DNA from: an uncultured bacterium
GTDB lineage: Bacteria > Bacillota > Clostridia > Lachnospirales > Lachnospiraceae
Length of the DNA: 64,000 nt
NCBI GenBank assembly: GCA_947647735.1
Contig: CANSLJ010000012.1
Span: 1 to 64,000 of the forward strand
Direction: 5' to 3'
Shown here: positions 13,458-20,650 of the stretch, piece by piece
Layout of the letters: the number at the start of each line of letters is the position of its first letter
Numbering within the stretch: position 1 is the stretch's first letter
The notes under the pieces: model-generated
Told to the model about the DNA's origin: nothing
The model's database searches: none
The model's input: only the letters and a program-made list of their open reading frames with translations
Position numbers and translations under genes: made by a program

Positions 13458-14485
13458 GAGAAAAGATTGCTTTTGTTGCTGTGGGACAGGCAGGGGGGAA
13501 CATTGGGAGGCTTTTTGAGGGAAAAGGATTTGCAGTCCTTTATGTAAATACTTCAAAGGAGGATCTTGATACGCTGGAACATGCAAAATTTAAACATCAC
13601 ATTTCAGGAGGAGAAGGATGCAATAAAGACCGCCACAAAGCAAAACAGCTTGTTGTAGATGATTTTGATAACATAGCGGGCGAGATCGAATCAAAAATAA
13701 AAGCAGACATGATATTTGTGATCTTCGCCAGCGGAGGCGGAACAGGATCAGGAGCCGGTCCTATGCTGATGGATCTCCTGATTGATGAAGGCAGGACGAT
13801 CGGGGCGGTGACGATTCTTCCGGCGCCTGATGAGAGTGTGAAATCACATATCAATTCATACGAATGCTTTATGGAACTGACAGAGATAGAAGGAACCGGC
13901 GCATGTTTTATCATCGATAATATGCGTGGCGAGAAGATAGGATTAAATTCGCATTTTGTGGATTCTTTTACGGATTTTATTGATATTCCGGACAAGCACA
14001 AAAGCATCAGGGGGAATATTGATAAGGCGGAGATTGAAGAGACATTAAAAGCACATGGAATGGCGGTTGTAGTGAGCCTGCAGGCGGAGGAAAGTGCCGA
14101 GGTGATTGAGGCCCTGAGAGAAAATGCTTTTGCGCCAGTGGAAACGGATCGAGCTGTAAAGTATATTACGGCATCTATGTCCGGCAATGTTAAAATGTCT
14201 GATCTGGAAAAAGCAATCGGCACACCAATCGATAATTTCCAGACATTCAATGATCAGGGGACGATCTGCTGCATTTCCGGTCTGACATATCCCCAGGCAC
14301 GTTTTGAGGATATCTACAAAAAGGTGTCAGAAAATAAGGACTTGATCAAAAAGAATCTTGCCGCCACGCATGAGACGGGAATGAAAAAGAACATAAATTT
14401 CCTCGAGGATATCGTCGGATCTGAAAGGAAAACAGAAGTACAGAAGCCAAAATCAAGGCGTGACATTATGAGTAAATATTTATAG
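13454..14485 (+). CDS. tubZ: Tubulin/FtsZ-superfamily GTPase, candidate TubZ
   Basis: The protein has 343 residues. The nucleotide-binding T1 loop is GQAGGNIG (11-18) and the tubulin signature T4 loop is GGGTGSG (94-100). A T7-like loop NIDKAEIEE (from 188) supplies acidic residues that complete the GTPase site of the next subunit. The C-terminus is a flexible basic tail (KSRRDIMSKYL). TubZ polymers move plasmid or phage DNA by treadmilling. The start codon overlaps the stop of the candidate tubR (ATGA), with GGAAAGGG as ribosome binding site. A chromosomal FtsZ is ruled out by context and by lack of the FtsA/ZipA-binding tail. Confidence 0.85.
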   Translation: MREKIAFVAVGQAGGNIGRLFEGKGFAVLYVNTSKEDLDTLEHAKFKHHISGGEGCNKDRHKAKQLVVDDFDNIAGEIESKIKADMIFVIFASGGGTGSGAGPMLMDLLIDEGRTIGAVTILPAPDESVKSHINSYECFMELTEIEGTGACFIIDNMRGEKIGLNSHFVDSFTDFIDIPDKHKSIRGNIDKAEIEETLKAHGMAVVVSLQAEESAEVIEALRENAFAPVETDRAVKYITASMSGNVKMSDLEKAIGTPIDNFQTFNDQGTICCISGLTYPQARFEDIYKKVSENKDLIKKNLAATHETGMKKNINFLEDIVGSERKTEVQKPKSRRDIMSKYL

Positions 14486-14501
14486 TCTGGAGGTGGTTCG
14501 A

Positions 14502-15533
14502 TTGGCAGAAATAAGTTGGATAAAACTCAGGATAGATATGTTTGATGATGAGAAGATAAAGATGATCCAGTCCATGCCGGAAGGAGATACGATCCTTGTG
14601 ATATGGATCAGGCTGATCGCATTAGCAGGTAAATGCAATGCCAATGGCTTTGTATTGGTCGAGGACGAGTTCCCATATAGCGATGAAATGCTTTCTGTTA
14701 TTTTCGGGAAACCGCTGACAACGATCCGGCTTGCTTTGAAGACATTTGAACAGTTTCATATGCTTGAAACTACGCAGAAGGGGATATACATAACCAATTT
14801 TGGCAAGCACCAGAATGCAGAGGGAATGGATCGGATCCGAGAGCAGAACAGGGTACGCAAACAGAGGGAGCGGGATAAACATAAAATGCTCCTGTTGGAA
14901 CAATCTGATCGTGACGCATCACGTGACGTCACGAATGTGTCACGTGACATGTCACGTGATGTCACGCAACAGAGAGAGAATAAAGAGAAAGAAGAAGAAA
15001 AAGAAAATAATAACTTTATATCTTCTGACGAAGATATTGTCGGCGAAGCGCCGACAGATTCGCTGGAATCAGATGTCGGGCGTCTGATTTATGGCCAGAT
15101 CATAGAGGATTATAACCGTACCTGTATTGCAATGCCATCGATCAGGGCTGTTTCGGATGCCAGAAAAAGAAAGATTCGGACACTTTTGAAAGAACTGGAA
15201 AAGCTAAAGCTTCTTTCAGAGCTTACGCCCTATGAAAAACTGCACAGGATTTTCACCATGGCACAGGAAAGTGATTTTCTTTCAGGGCGAAATCAGAAAT
15301 GGCTTGGATGTTCCTTTGACTGGCTGATCAATAAGACTAATGCATTAAAGGTTTTGGAGGGAAATTATAAAAACAAAGGGGGCATGAATGATGGACACAG
15401 TACAGGAGGTAGCAGCAGAGCGGGAGATGGCAGAACTGGTCCGCCGGAGATTGGAAGAACTACGTCAAATGCGCTTGACAGGTTCCGACGGAACAACGGC
15501 GGAACCGATGTACAGGTGCCCAAAGTGCCGTGA
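14502..15533 (+). CDS. Phage replisome organizer (replication initiator)
   Basis: The protein has 343 residues from a TTG at 14502, chosen because GGAGGTGG lies 7 bases upstream; GTG at 14493 lies within that site. The N-terminal 120 residues (SWIKLRIDMFDDEKIKMIQ, LALAGKCNANGFV) match the phage replisome organizer N-terminal domain. The central part is basic and contains a repeated SRDVT/SRDM motif encoded by DNA iterons. The C-terminal part (YNRTCIAMPSIRAVSDARKRKIRTLL) is the helicase-loader interacting type. It should bind the internal origin and recruit the DnaC-like loader, whose gene overlaps its 3' end by 146 bp in another frame. Confidence 0.85.
   Translation: MAEISWIKLRIDMFDDEKIKMIQSMPEGDTILVIWIRLIALAGKCNANGFVLVEDEFPYSDEMLSVIFGKPLTTIRLALKTFEQFHMLETTQKGIYITNFGKHQNAEGMDRIREQNRVRKQRERDKHKMLLLEQSDRDASRDVTNVSRDMSRDVTQQRENKEKEEEKENNNFISSDEDIVGEAPTDSLESDVGRLIYGQIIEDYNRTCIAMPSIRAVSDARKRKIRTLLKELEKLKLLSELTPYEKLHRIFTMAQESDFLSGRNQKWLGCSFDWLINKTNALKVLEGNYKNKGGMNDGHSTGGSSRAGDGRTGPPEIGRTTSNALDRFRRNNGGTDVQVPKVP
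14911..14966 (+). repeat. Iteron cluster in initiator gene, candidate phage origin
   Basis: Three TCACGTGA palindromes (14919-14926, 14940-14947, 14952-14959) and three GTGACG/GTCACG half-sites lie within 56 bp inside the replisome organizer gene. Origins inside the initiator gene are usual in lambdoid and lactococcal phages. The reading frame tolerates the repeats as a low-complexity Ser-Arg-Asp linker. Confidence 0.7.
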
Positions 15534-16281
15534 CACAGGCTGGGAAGAGGTGGAAGGTGAGGATAAAAGATATTCTTTCATGCGCGAATGCTCTTGTGGG
15601 TTATTGGACCGCCATAAACTGAAAATGCAGGGAAAATTAAAGTTTGCGGCGATTCCGAAGGAGTTTGAAAATCTGACGGTTGACAGTTTTAGGACGGACT
15701 GTTATTCCACCCCGTACTACCGGGAACTGGCACAGATGGCGAAGGAGATAGCGAAGCGGTATGTGGCGCAGTTTCAGGAGATCAGGGAAACTGGAAAAGG
15801 ATTATATTTTTACTCTTCTGTGAAGGGCTCCGGGAAAACGCGTCTTGCTGTATCCATCGCCAACGATCTGATCCGAAAAATGGTACAGGTTAAATTTGCT
15901 ACAACACTCCAGATCCTTGACCAGATAAAGGCAACTTATGGAGAGAAAAAGAGGACGGATGATGAAATCGGCGGATCTGAGCAGAAGCTGATACAGGATA
16001 TCATTTCGGTTCCTGTACTGGTGGTGGATGATATAGGCGTTGAAAACGTGAGCAGTTGGGTGAATGAAAGGTTTTATAATATCCTCAACGGACGTATGAT
16101 CGAAAAGCGCATCACGATTTTTACATCAAATTGTAGCGTTGAAGACTTGAAGCTGGATGAGCGGATCGTAAACAGGATTTTGAAAATGGCGCTGCCGATA
16201 GAATTCCCGGCGGAATCTATCAGGATATTGTGCGCAGAAAAGGAGAATGGTGATCTTCTGGATCGTCTGATTGGAAAATGA
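15388..16281 (+). CDS. DnaC/IstB-like helicase loader
   Basis: This is a 297-residue AAA+ ATPase. A zinc-binding N-terminal region carries CPKCRDTGW and CSCG, followed by the Walker A motif VKGSGKTRLA, the Walker B strand VLVVDDIGVE, and a sensor segment ITIFTSNCSVEDL. It loads the replicative helicase at the origin opened by the organizer protein. The start (ATGATG at 15388) lies inside the preceding gene and has an AAAGGGGG site. Its stop overlaps the next small gene (ATGA). Confidence 0.88.
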   Translation: MMDTVQEVAAEREMAELVRRRLEELRQMRLTGSDGTTAEPMYRCPKCRDTGWEEVEGEDKRYSFMRECSCGLLDRHKLKMQGKLKFAAIPKEFENLTVDSFRTDCYSTPYYRELAQMAKEIAKRYVAQFQEIRETGKGLYFYSSVKGSGKTRLAVSIANDLIRKMVQVKFATTLQILDQIKATYGEKKRTDDEIGGSEQKLIQDIISVPVLVVDDIGVENVSSWVNERFYNILNGRMIEKRITIFTSNCSVEDLKLDERIVNRILKMALPIEFPAESIRILCAEKENGDLLDRLIGK

Positions 16282-16442
16282 ATTTTGTTGAGTGCAAAGA
16301 AAAATATTTTATCATCGTGGAAGGGGAAGAACGGGCAATAATTCGGAAATCTTTAAAGGCAGCAGAGAAAAAAAGGAAAAGCATGGAGAGGTACAGTGAT
16401 GGGAAAAAAATATTCATTTTCAGATCTACAGAGAAAAATTAA
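16278..16442 (+). CDS. Small basic hypothetical protein
   Basis: The protein has 54 residues, with its start codon overlapping the stop of the helicase loader gene (ATGA), so translation is coupled. It is Lys/Arg-rich in the second half (RKSLKAAEKKRKSMERY). No family was recognised. It may bind DNA or act with the replication proteins. Confidence 0.6.
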   Translation: MNFVECKEKYFIIVEGEERAIIRKSLKAAEKKRKSMERYSDGKKIFIFRSTEKN

Positions 16443-16469
16443 GCTCCATGCATGAAAGGGATGAGGCTT

Positions 16470-16670
16470 ATGGATAAAAACGATATGAAATATAATGCTT
16501 CCGGTTGTCGCGATGTTGTGGCGGAAAGGGCAATCAAAAACGCAGACAGGACGCCTCGTGAGGTTACAGAACTCATGGATGTGATAAAGAAAATATCCGG
16601 AGCTTACGGTTATGACGTAGAGGGCAGGATTACTTTCAGGAATAAGAGAACCAATATTATTTACAGGTGA
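16470..16670 (+). CDS. Small hypothetical protein
   Basis: The protein has 66 residues from the ATG at 16470, preceded by AAAGGGATGAGG; an ATG at 16452 is also in frame. The sequence shows a helical middle (VTELMDVIKKISGAYGYD) and a beta end. It is part of the run of small genes behind the replication module. Confidence 0.55.
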   Translation: MDKNDMKYNASGCRDVVAERAIKNADRTPREVTELMDVIKKISGAYGYDVEGRITFRNKRTNIIYR

Positions 16671-16683
16671 GAAAGGAGAAAAG

Positions 16684-16899
16684 ATGAACCAGGAAGAACG
16701 GATCAGGGAGTTTATGAAAGGCATGTCAGAAGTGACAGCAAGGACGGGGATTACTTACGCAGTAGAGGCCGGGCAGAAAATGGTTGTATTTGACGTCCGG
16801 AACAGTGAGCCGATAGAACTGGAAATAACAGTAGGAACAGAAGTTGTGAAAAGGAACGGACAGACAACTATCACAACATTCGATCGGTCAAATATTTGA
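16684..16899 (+). CDS. Small hypothetical protein
   Basis: The protein has 71 residues with GAAAGGAG before the ATG at 16684. It has an amphipathic N-terminal helix followed by beta strands (KMVVFDVRN, ELEITVGTEVV). No domain was recognised. Confidence 0.6.
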   Translation: MNQEERIREFMKGMSEVTARTGITYAVEAGQKMVVFDVRNSEPIELEITVGTEVVKRNGQTTITTFDRSNI

Positions 16900-16926
16900 T
16901 GAAAAGATGAGAAAAGGGTGATCCGT

Positions 16927-17214
16927 ATGGGAAAAGTAAAAGGGAAAAAGAAGAATAAGAGGCCGGAATATGTTGTGATATGCCGGGAATTGAATGCCAG
17001 GGGAAATCCTGAAATAACAGTTATAGATTCCGATGTGACTGATCATTTGATCAATAATCTGATCAAAACGCATTTGAGAGATCCGGATAAGAGATATTTT
17101 TTGGCATTGAAAAAAGATTATCAAGTTTATGGTACTTTTTGGAAAGGGCAGATAAATAGGATGCTGATTCATAATAATAAACGGATTGTTGAATTAGGGA
17201 TTGAATTACTATGA
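16927..17214 (+). CDS. Hypothetical basic protein
   Basis: The protein has 95 residues from the ATG at 16927, with AAAAGGGTGA upstream. It has a very basic N-terminal tail (KVKGKKKNKRP) followed by a mixed alpha/beta domain with a central PEITVIDSDVTDHLINNLI. It could bind nucleic acid. It is the last gene before a change to AT-rich sequence. Confidence 0.6.
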   Translation: MGKVKGKKKNKRPEYVVICRELNARGNPEITVIDSDVTDHLINNLIKTHLRDPDKRYFLALKKDYQVYGTFWKGQINRMLIHNNKRIVELGIELL

Positions 17215-17285
17215 AAAATAAAAACTTTTTTGAATAAAAGATATTTTCCAGTTATCTCTCTAATATTTCATTTTTCAGCAGAATG

Positions 17286-17294
17286 TGGTATATT
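17286..17294 (+). promoter_or_regulatory. Extended -10 promoter for the AT-rich accessory gene
   Basis: TGGTATATT at 17286-17294 is an extended -10 element; a convincing -35 is not visible. It lies 27 bases before the start codon at 17321 and gives that gene its own transcription start. Confidence 0.4.
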
Positions 17295-17320
17295 ATGTGA
17301 AAAATGAAAGGGGTATATAT

Positions 17321-18295
17321 ATGAGACTTAGAGAGGTTTATAGTGTATCTAAAAGTATTTATAGGGGGGTATATGAAGATTTTAAAATTGCTCGAACAAA
17401 ATGTGCTAATGTACGCAGTAAAATGGATAATATTATATTAACAGAAGAGATAAAGACAGAAATAAATCTAATTAAGCTCAGAATAGAAAATATAAAAATG
17501 GTTCTTAAATCATATGAAAAGAATGAAGTTTTTGATTCCGTAATTTTAGAAAGAGATACGTTAGAAGAAATATTTAGAAGTTATGAGAGTATTGAACAAA
17601 TTGAACGAGTGATTTCCAAAATCGAGAAATTAGTATTGGAAATTAAAATGGTATTAAGACTATGTGAATCAATAGGAGTGAAAGAAAATGAAATAGGACT
17701 TGATATAAAGATGCCTAAAACTGATAATATTACTGATTTCAAAAAATATATAGATGATTTAGAGTTTGTATTTACAAAATCTCCTTTCTTTTATAGTGAG
17801 AAAGAGAGTTTGAAATTAAACGGCACAGATATTGGTTCGATATGGTTAGTTATTGGTGTGGCTGGTGCATCTATTACAGTGGGGAGGGTGATTTTAAATA
17901 ATATTGCGGCTTTTATTGATAAGTGTTATATAATTAAAAGTCATAAATGGACATGCGAAAAACAAAAAGCAGAGATTGAAAAGGCAAAAGTGGATCAAAA
18001 ACAAAAGGAAGAAATGACTAAAATGATAGAGATGGTGTATCAAGTTTCTGTAGATAATGCAGTAAGAGAATTAGAGGAAACTACCAAGATTGCGATAAAA
18101 GATAATGATGAGCGAGATCGTGTTAATCAGTGTTTTGATAAATTAGAAAAATTATTAGATAAGGGCTTGCAAATATATGCAGCTATAGATTCGTCAGAAG
18201 AGGTTAAAGCAGTTTTCGCACCTATCGAGATGCATTATTTGCCTAAAAAGGATAATATAACGAAAATTGAAGATAAGTCATCAGATGAAGAGTAA
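17321..18295 (+). CDS. AT-rich accessory gene: membrane and coiled-coil protein
   Basis: The protein has 324 residues from the ATG at 17321 (AAAGGGG upstream). Residues 20-145 and about 205-280 are Lys/Glu-rich coiled coils. A single hydrophobic segment (IGSIWLVIGVAGASITVGRV) lies about residues 170-190. The gene is noticeably more AT-rich than its neighbours, has its own promoter and interrupts the operon between small early genes and the late regulator, as 'moron' genes do. A role in lysogen fitness or superinfection exclusion is possible; no family was recognised. Confidence 0.7.
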   Translation: MRLREVYSVSKSIYRGVYEDFKIARTKCANVRSKMDNIILTEEIKTEINLIKLRIENIKMVLKSYEKNEVFDSVILERDTLEEIFRSYESIEQIERVISKIEKLVLEIKMVLRLCESIGVKENEIGLDIKMPKTDNITDFKKYIDDLEFVFTKSPFFYSEKESLKLNGTDIGSIWLVIGVAGASITVGRVILNNIAAFIDKCYIIKSHKWTCEKQKAEIEKAKVDQKQKEEMTKMIEMVYQVSVDNAVRELEETTKIAIKDNDERDRVNQCFDKLEKLLDKGLQIYAAIDSSEEVKAVFAPIEMHYLPKKDNITKIEDKSSDEE

Positions 18296-18415
18296 TTTGT
18301 TAACTGAAAAGAAGAACAGAAATGCTATTTTTAAGGGCTATATTTGATTAGACAAAAGACTCATAATAAAAAGCATGAAGCGCCGTTTCCAGCGCCCCAC
18401 ACACATCCTTTAATA

Positions 18416-18439
18416 ATTATACTTCAAGTAAAGTATAAT
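18416..18439 (+). promoter_or_regulatory. Palindrome containing a -10 element before the late regulator
   Basis: ATTATACTT (18416-18424) and AAGTATAAT (18431-18439) form a perfect 9-bp inverted repeat around CAAGTA. Its right arm contains TATAAT, 18 bases before the start codon at 18458, so the palindrome is a likely operator over the promoter. Confidence 0.55.
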
Positions 18440-18457
18440 ATCAAGGGGAAGCTGGAA

Positions 18458-18910
18458 ATGGCAAAACCGGATAAAATAAGCAGGGAAAGGGATATTTTTA
18501 AAGAGTTTGATTTGAATATCATGCTGATCAATGAGCGGATCAGGAATCACCAGAGATCTATCGAAAAAGCAAAGAAGATGTCTGGATGGAATGGGCCAGC
18601 AGGTGTCAACGGTATTGATTATTCAAAGGAGTCAGGAAGCGGTGTCCATATTTCATTTTCGGAAGGGCTTCGGATGATCCAGCAGGATAAGGAGCGGATA
18701 TTGGAGTTGATAGAAGAGAGGAATGATCTCCGGAAGAGTAAAAAACGGATAAAAAAGATTTATGAAAGTCTGACTGGCTATGAATCACGGGTTTATTACT
18801 TTAGGGTTATCCGAAAAATGACACAGGAAGCAGCGGCAGAAGAGATGTCTGTTTCATGCAGGCAGTTGCAGCGTATTGAGCGGGATATGAGGGAGAAAGG
18901 ACTGTTCTGA
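18458..18910 (+). CDS. Phage late-transcription regulator (ArpU/sigma-like)
   Basis: The protein has 150 residues from the ATG at 18458, with AAGGGGAAG upstream. The N-terminal two thirds are long helices. The C-terminal 45 residues form a sigma-70 region-4-like helix-turn-helix (YYFRVIRKMTQEAAAEEMSVSCRQLQRIERDM). Proteins of this size and layout, just before packaging genes in Firmicute phages, switch on late genes. The downstream array of five TGTCGTG motifs and an extended -10 promoter are plausible targets. Confidence 0.75.
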   Translation: MAKPDKISRERDIFKEFDLNIMLINERIRNHQRSIEKAKKMSGWNGPAGVNGIDYSKESGSGVHISFSEGLRMIQQDKERILELIEERNDLRKSKKRIKKIYESLTGYESRVYYFRVIRKMTQEAAAEEMSVSCRQLQRIERDMREKGLF

Positions 18911-19014
18911 CAAAGGCAAAAAAGAAAATTTTTAAATTCTAAAATTTTTATAAAATTTGAACACGATATTTTTCAAAAAAGCCAGATTATATGCGGGTTT
19001 TAGCCACTTTTGCA

Positions 19015-19084
19015 TGTCGTGTTTCATGTCGTGTTTTTGTCGTGAAATATGTCGTGGAAATGTCGTGTTGATGTATGCTATAAT
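19015..19084 (+). promoter_or_regulatory. Five phased TGTCGTG motifs and a promoter
   Basis: TGTCGTG occurs at 19015, 19027, 19038, 19050 and 19061, with spacings 12, 11, 12 and 11, that is once per helical turn. TGCTATAAT (extended -10) follows at 19076-19084 without a standard -35. This looks like an activator-dependent late promoter; alternatively the repeats are arm or core sites for the recombinase encoded just downstream. Confidence 0.65.
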
Positions 19085-19115
19085 GGGTACAGTGATAGTT
19101 GTATCATGAAACAGG

Positions 19116-19142
19116 GCGCAGCCGGGAGGCGGCGCTTTTTTC
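19116..19142 (+). terminator. Terminator between phased promoter and recombinase gene
   Basis: GCGC-GCC (19116-19123) pairs with GGC-GCGC (19128-19135) across a GGGA loop, and TTTTTTC follows. It sits about 25 bases behind the predicted start site and 24 bases before the next start codon, so late transcription would need read-through or antitermination here. Confidence 0.7.
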
Positions 19143-19166
19143 GGGCCATAAAAGGGGGTGCATTTC

Positions 19167-19730
19167 ATGAATACGGTGGAGCCGATTCGGGATATGGATC
19201 TTGTGTTGGATGTGGCTGATTATCTGAAATCGAAAAATGAGCGTGACTATGTATTGTTTATGTTCGGAATATATACAGGACTCAGGATCTCAGATATATT
19301 GAAATTCCGGGTACGCGATGTGAAGGATAAAGATGCTGTATATATACGGGAGAAAAAGACAGGAAAAGAAAAACGCTTTCCTATAAATGCGGAGCTGAAA
19401 CCAGTGATTGAAAACTATATACGTGGAAAAAGAGATTTTGAATATTTATTTAAATCCCCTAATTTTCCTAATAAGGCAATCAGCAGACAGCAGGCATATA
19501 ATATTCTGGCAGAAGCAGGGGAGGCATTTGGTATCAGTGCCATAGGCACGCATACATTGCGAAAGACTTTCGGTTATCATATGTATCAGCAGACACATGA
19601 TGCCGTGACAATTAAGGAGATACTGAATCATTCTGATATATCTGTGACATTGCGGTATATAGGGATCAATCAGGACAACAAAGACAAGGCTATCAAAGGG
19701 CTGACATTTAGGAAGGGGAGCCACAGATAA
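19167..19730 (+). CDS. Catalytic-domain-only tyrosine recombinase
   Basis: The protein has 187 residues, lacking the N-terminal core-binding domain of normal integrases. The catalytic set is visible: Arg in TGLRISD (about 40), Lys in EKKTGKEKR, HTLRKTFG (His about 128, Arg about 131), His of NHSDIS (about 154) and the Tyr nucleophile in TLRYIG (about 164). The ATG at 19167 follows AAAAGGGGG. Its size and position before terminase suggest a resolvase that converts multimers or circularises DNA rather than the integrase. The phased TGTCGTG repeats upstream may be its sites. Confidence 0.8.
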   Translation: MNTVEPIRDMDLVLDVADYLKSKNERDYVLFMFGIYTGLRISDILKFRVRDVKDKDAVYIREKKTGKEKRFPINAELKPVIENYIRGKRDFEYLFKSPNFPNKAISRQQAYNILAEAGEAFGISAIGTHTLRKTFGYHMYQQTHDAVTIKEILNHSDISVTLRYIGINQDNKDKAIKGLTFRKGSHR

Positions 19731-20074
19731 GCCTTTTTATTATGCCTGTGTACAGATAAATAATAGGCAGTCAGAATATTCTTTGTCCTTTATTTGTCAT
19801 ATCAAGCCTGTGTCAAACGAAGTATACATTTTTTGTCGGCACTTTAATGAAAGAAAACAGTGTATGCGTGAGTTGACAGAATGTAAAGATATGACAAGTA
19901 AGTGAGAGTGATGCAGTCGGCGCAAGGCACTCAAAAAATCGCCGGACAACAGGTAGGTTCTTCCAGAGCCCTAAAATGGGTTGCGGGGTGCTGAGGCCCA
20001 TAATCTTACCAGATTTAAAAAAATAATAATGGAAACTGCCGTTTCCTATTTGAAAGAAAAAGGAGGATCGTTTC
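19731..20074 (+). other. Non-coding region before terminase, candidate cos/packaging site
   Basis: No open frame with a start and ribosome binding site is visible in these 344 bases. The part at about 19950-20005 is unusually GC-rich, with TTCCAGAGCCC, AATGGGTTGCGGGGTGCTGA and short inverted blocks. With a gpNu1-type small terminase directly downstream, a cos site is expected here. The exact nick positions cannot be read. Confidence 0.4.
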
Positions 20075-20650
20075 ATGGCGAAGTCAGATGTGGACTCTGC
20101 AAAAATTACGAATATAGACAGTATTACGGTGTCAGCCTCAGTGTTGGGAGACATGTTTGGCGTGACGGACAGACGCATCAGGCAGATGGCGGAAGAGGGA
20201 ATCATTGCCAGAGCGGCAAAGGGGCGTTATAAGCTGGTGGAATCTGTAAAGAACTATTTGCTGACATTGAAATTGGCAGCAGAGGGAATCGGGGTGGAGC
20301 TTGCGGACGGTGAGATCAATTTTGATGAAGAAAAAGCGCTTCATGAGAGGGTGAAACGTCATATTTCAGAATTGAAGCTGCAGATCATGAAGGGAGAAGT
20401 GCATAAGGCGGGAGATGTGGAAACAGTCATGATGGATATGCTGGCAGCATTTAAGACGAGGGTGATGAGTATTCCGTCCAAAGCAGCACCGATTTTGGAA
20501 AATCGAGATGCGGCATATATCAAAGACAGGCTGACAAGTGAGGTCATGGAGGCGTTGAACGAGCTGAAAGAGTATGATCCGAAAGAGTTCTATAGTGATG
20601 AATACGTTGAAAGCGACGAAGATGATGAACAGAAACAAGATAGAATATAA
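20075..20650 (+). CDS. terS: Terminase small subunit (gpNu1-like)
   Basis: The protein has 191 residues with AAAGGAGGA before the ATG. The N-terminal winged helix (VSASVLGDMFGVTDRRIRQMAEEGI) followed by a long helix and an acidic C-terminal tail matches the lambda Nu1 family. It recognises the packaging site and brings the large subunit to it. Its 3' end overlaps the large-subunit gene by 29 bp. Confidence 0.88.
   Translation: MAKSDVDSAKITNIDSITVSASVLGDMFGVTDRRIRQMAEEGIIARAAKGRYKLVESVKNYLLTLKLAAEGIGVELADGEINFDEEKALHERVKRHISELKLQIMKGEVHKAGDVETVMMDMLAAFKTRVMSIPSKAAPILENRDAAYIKDRLTSEVMEALNELKEYDPKEFYSDEYVESDEDDEQKQDRI

Noticed and set aside
13454-14485. Chromosomal cell-division protein FtsZ
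   Set aside because: It lies in a phage operon behind iterons and a winged-helix gene and lacks the FtsZ C-terminal conserved peptide.
14911-14966. Simple amino-acid repeat in the replication protein
   Set aside because: The DNA palindromes are better conserved than the protein needs, so an origin is the better explanation.
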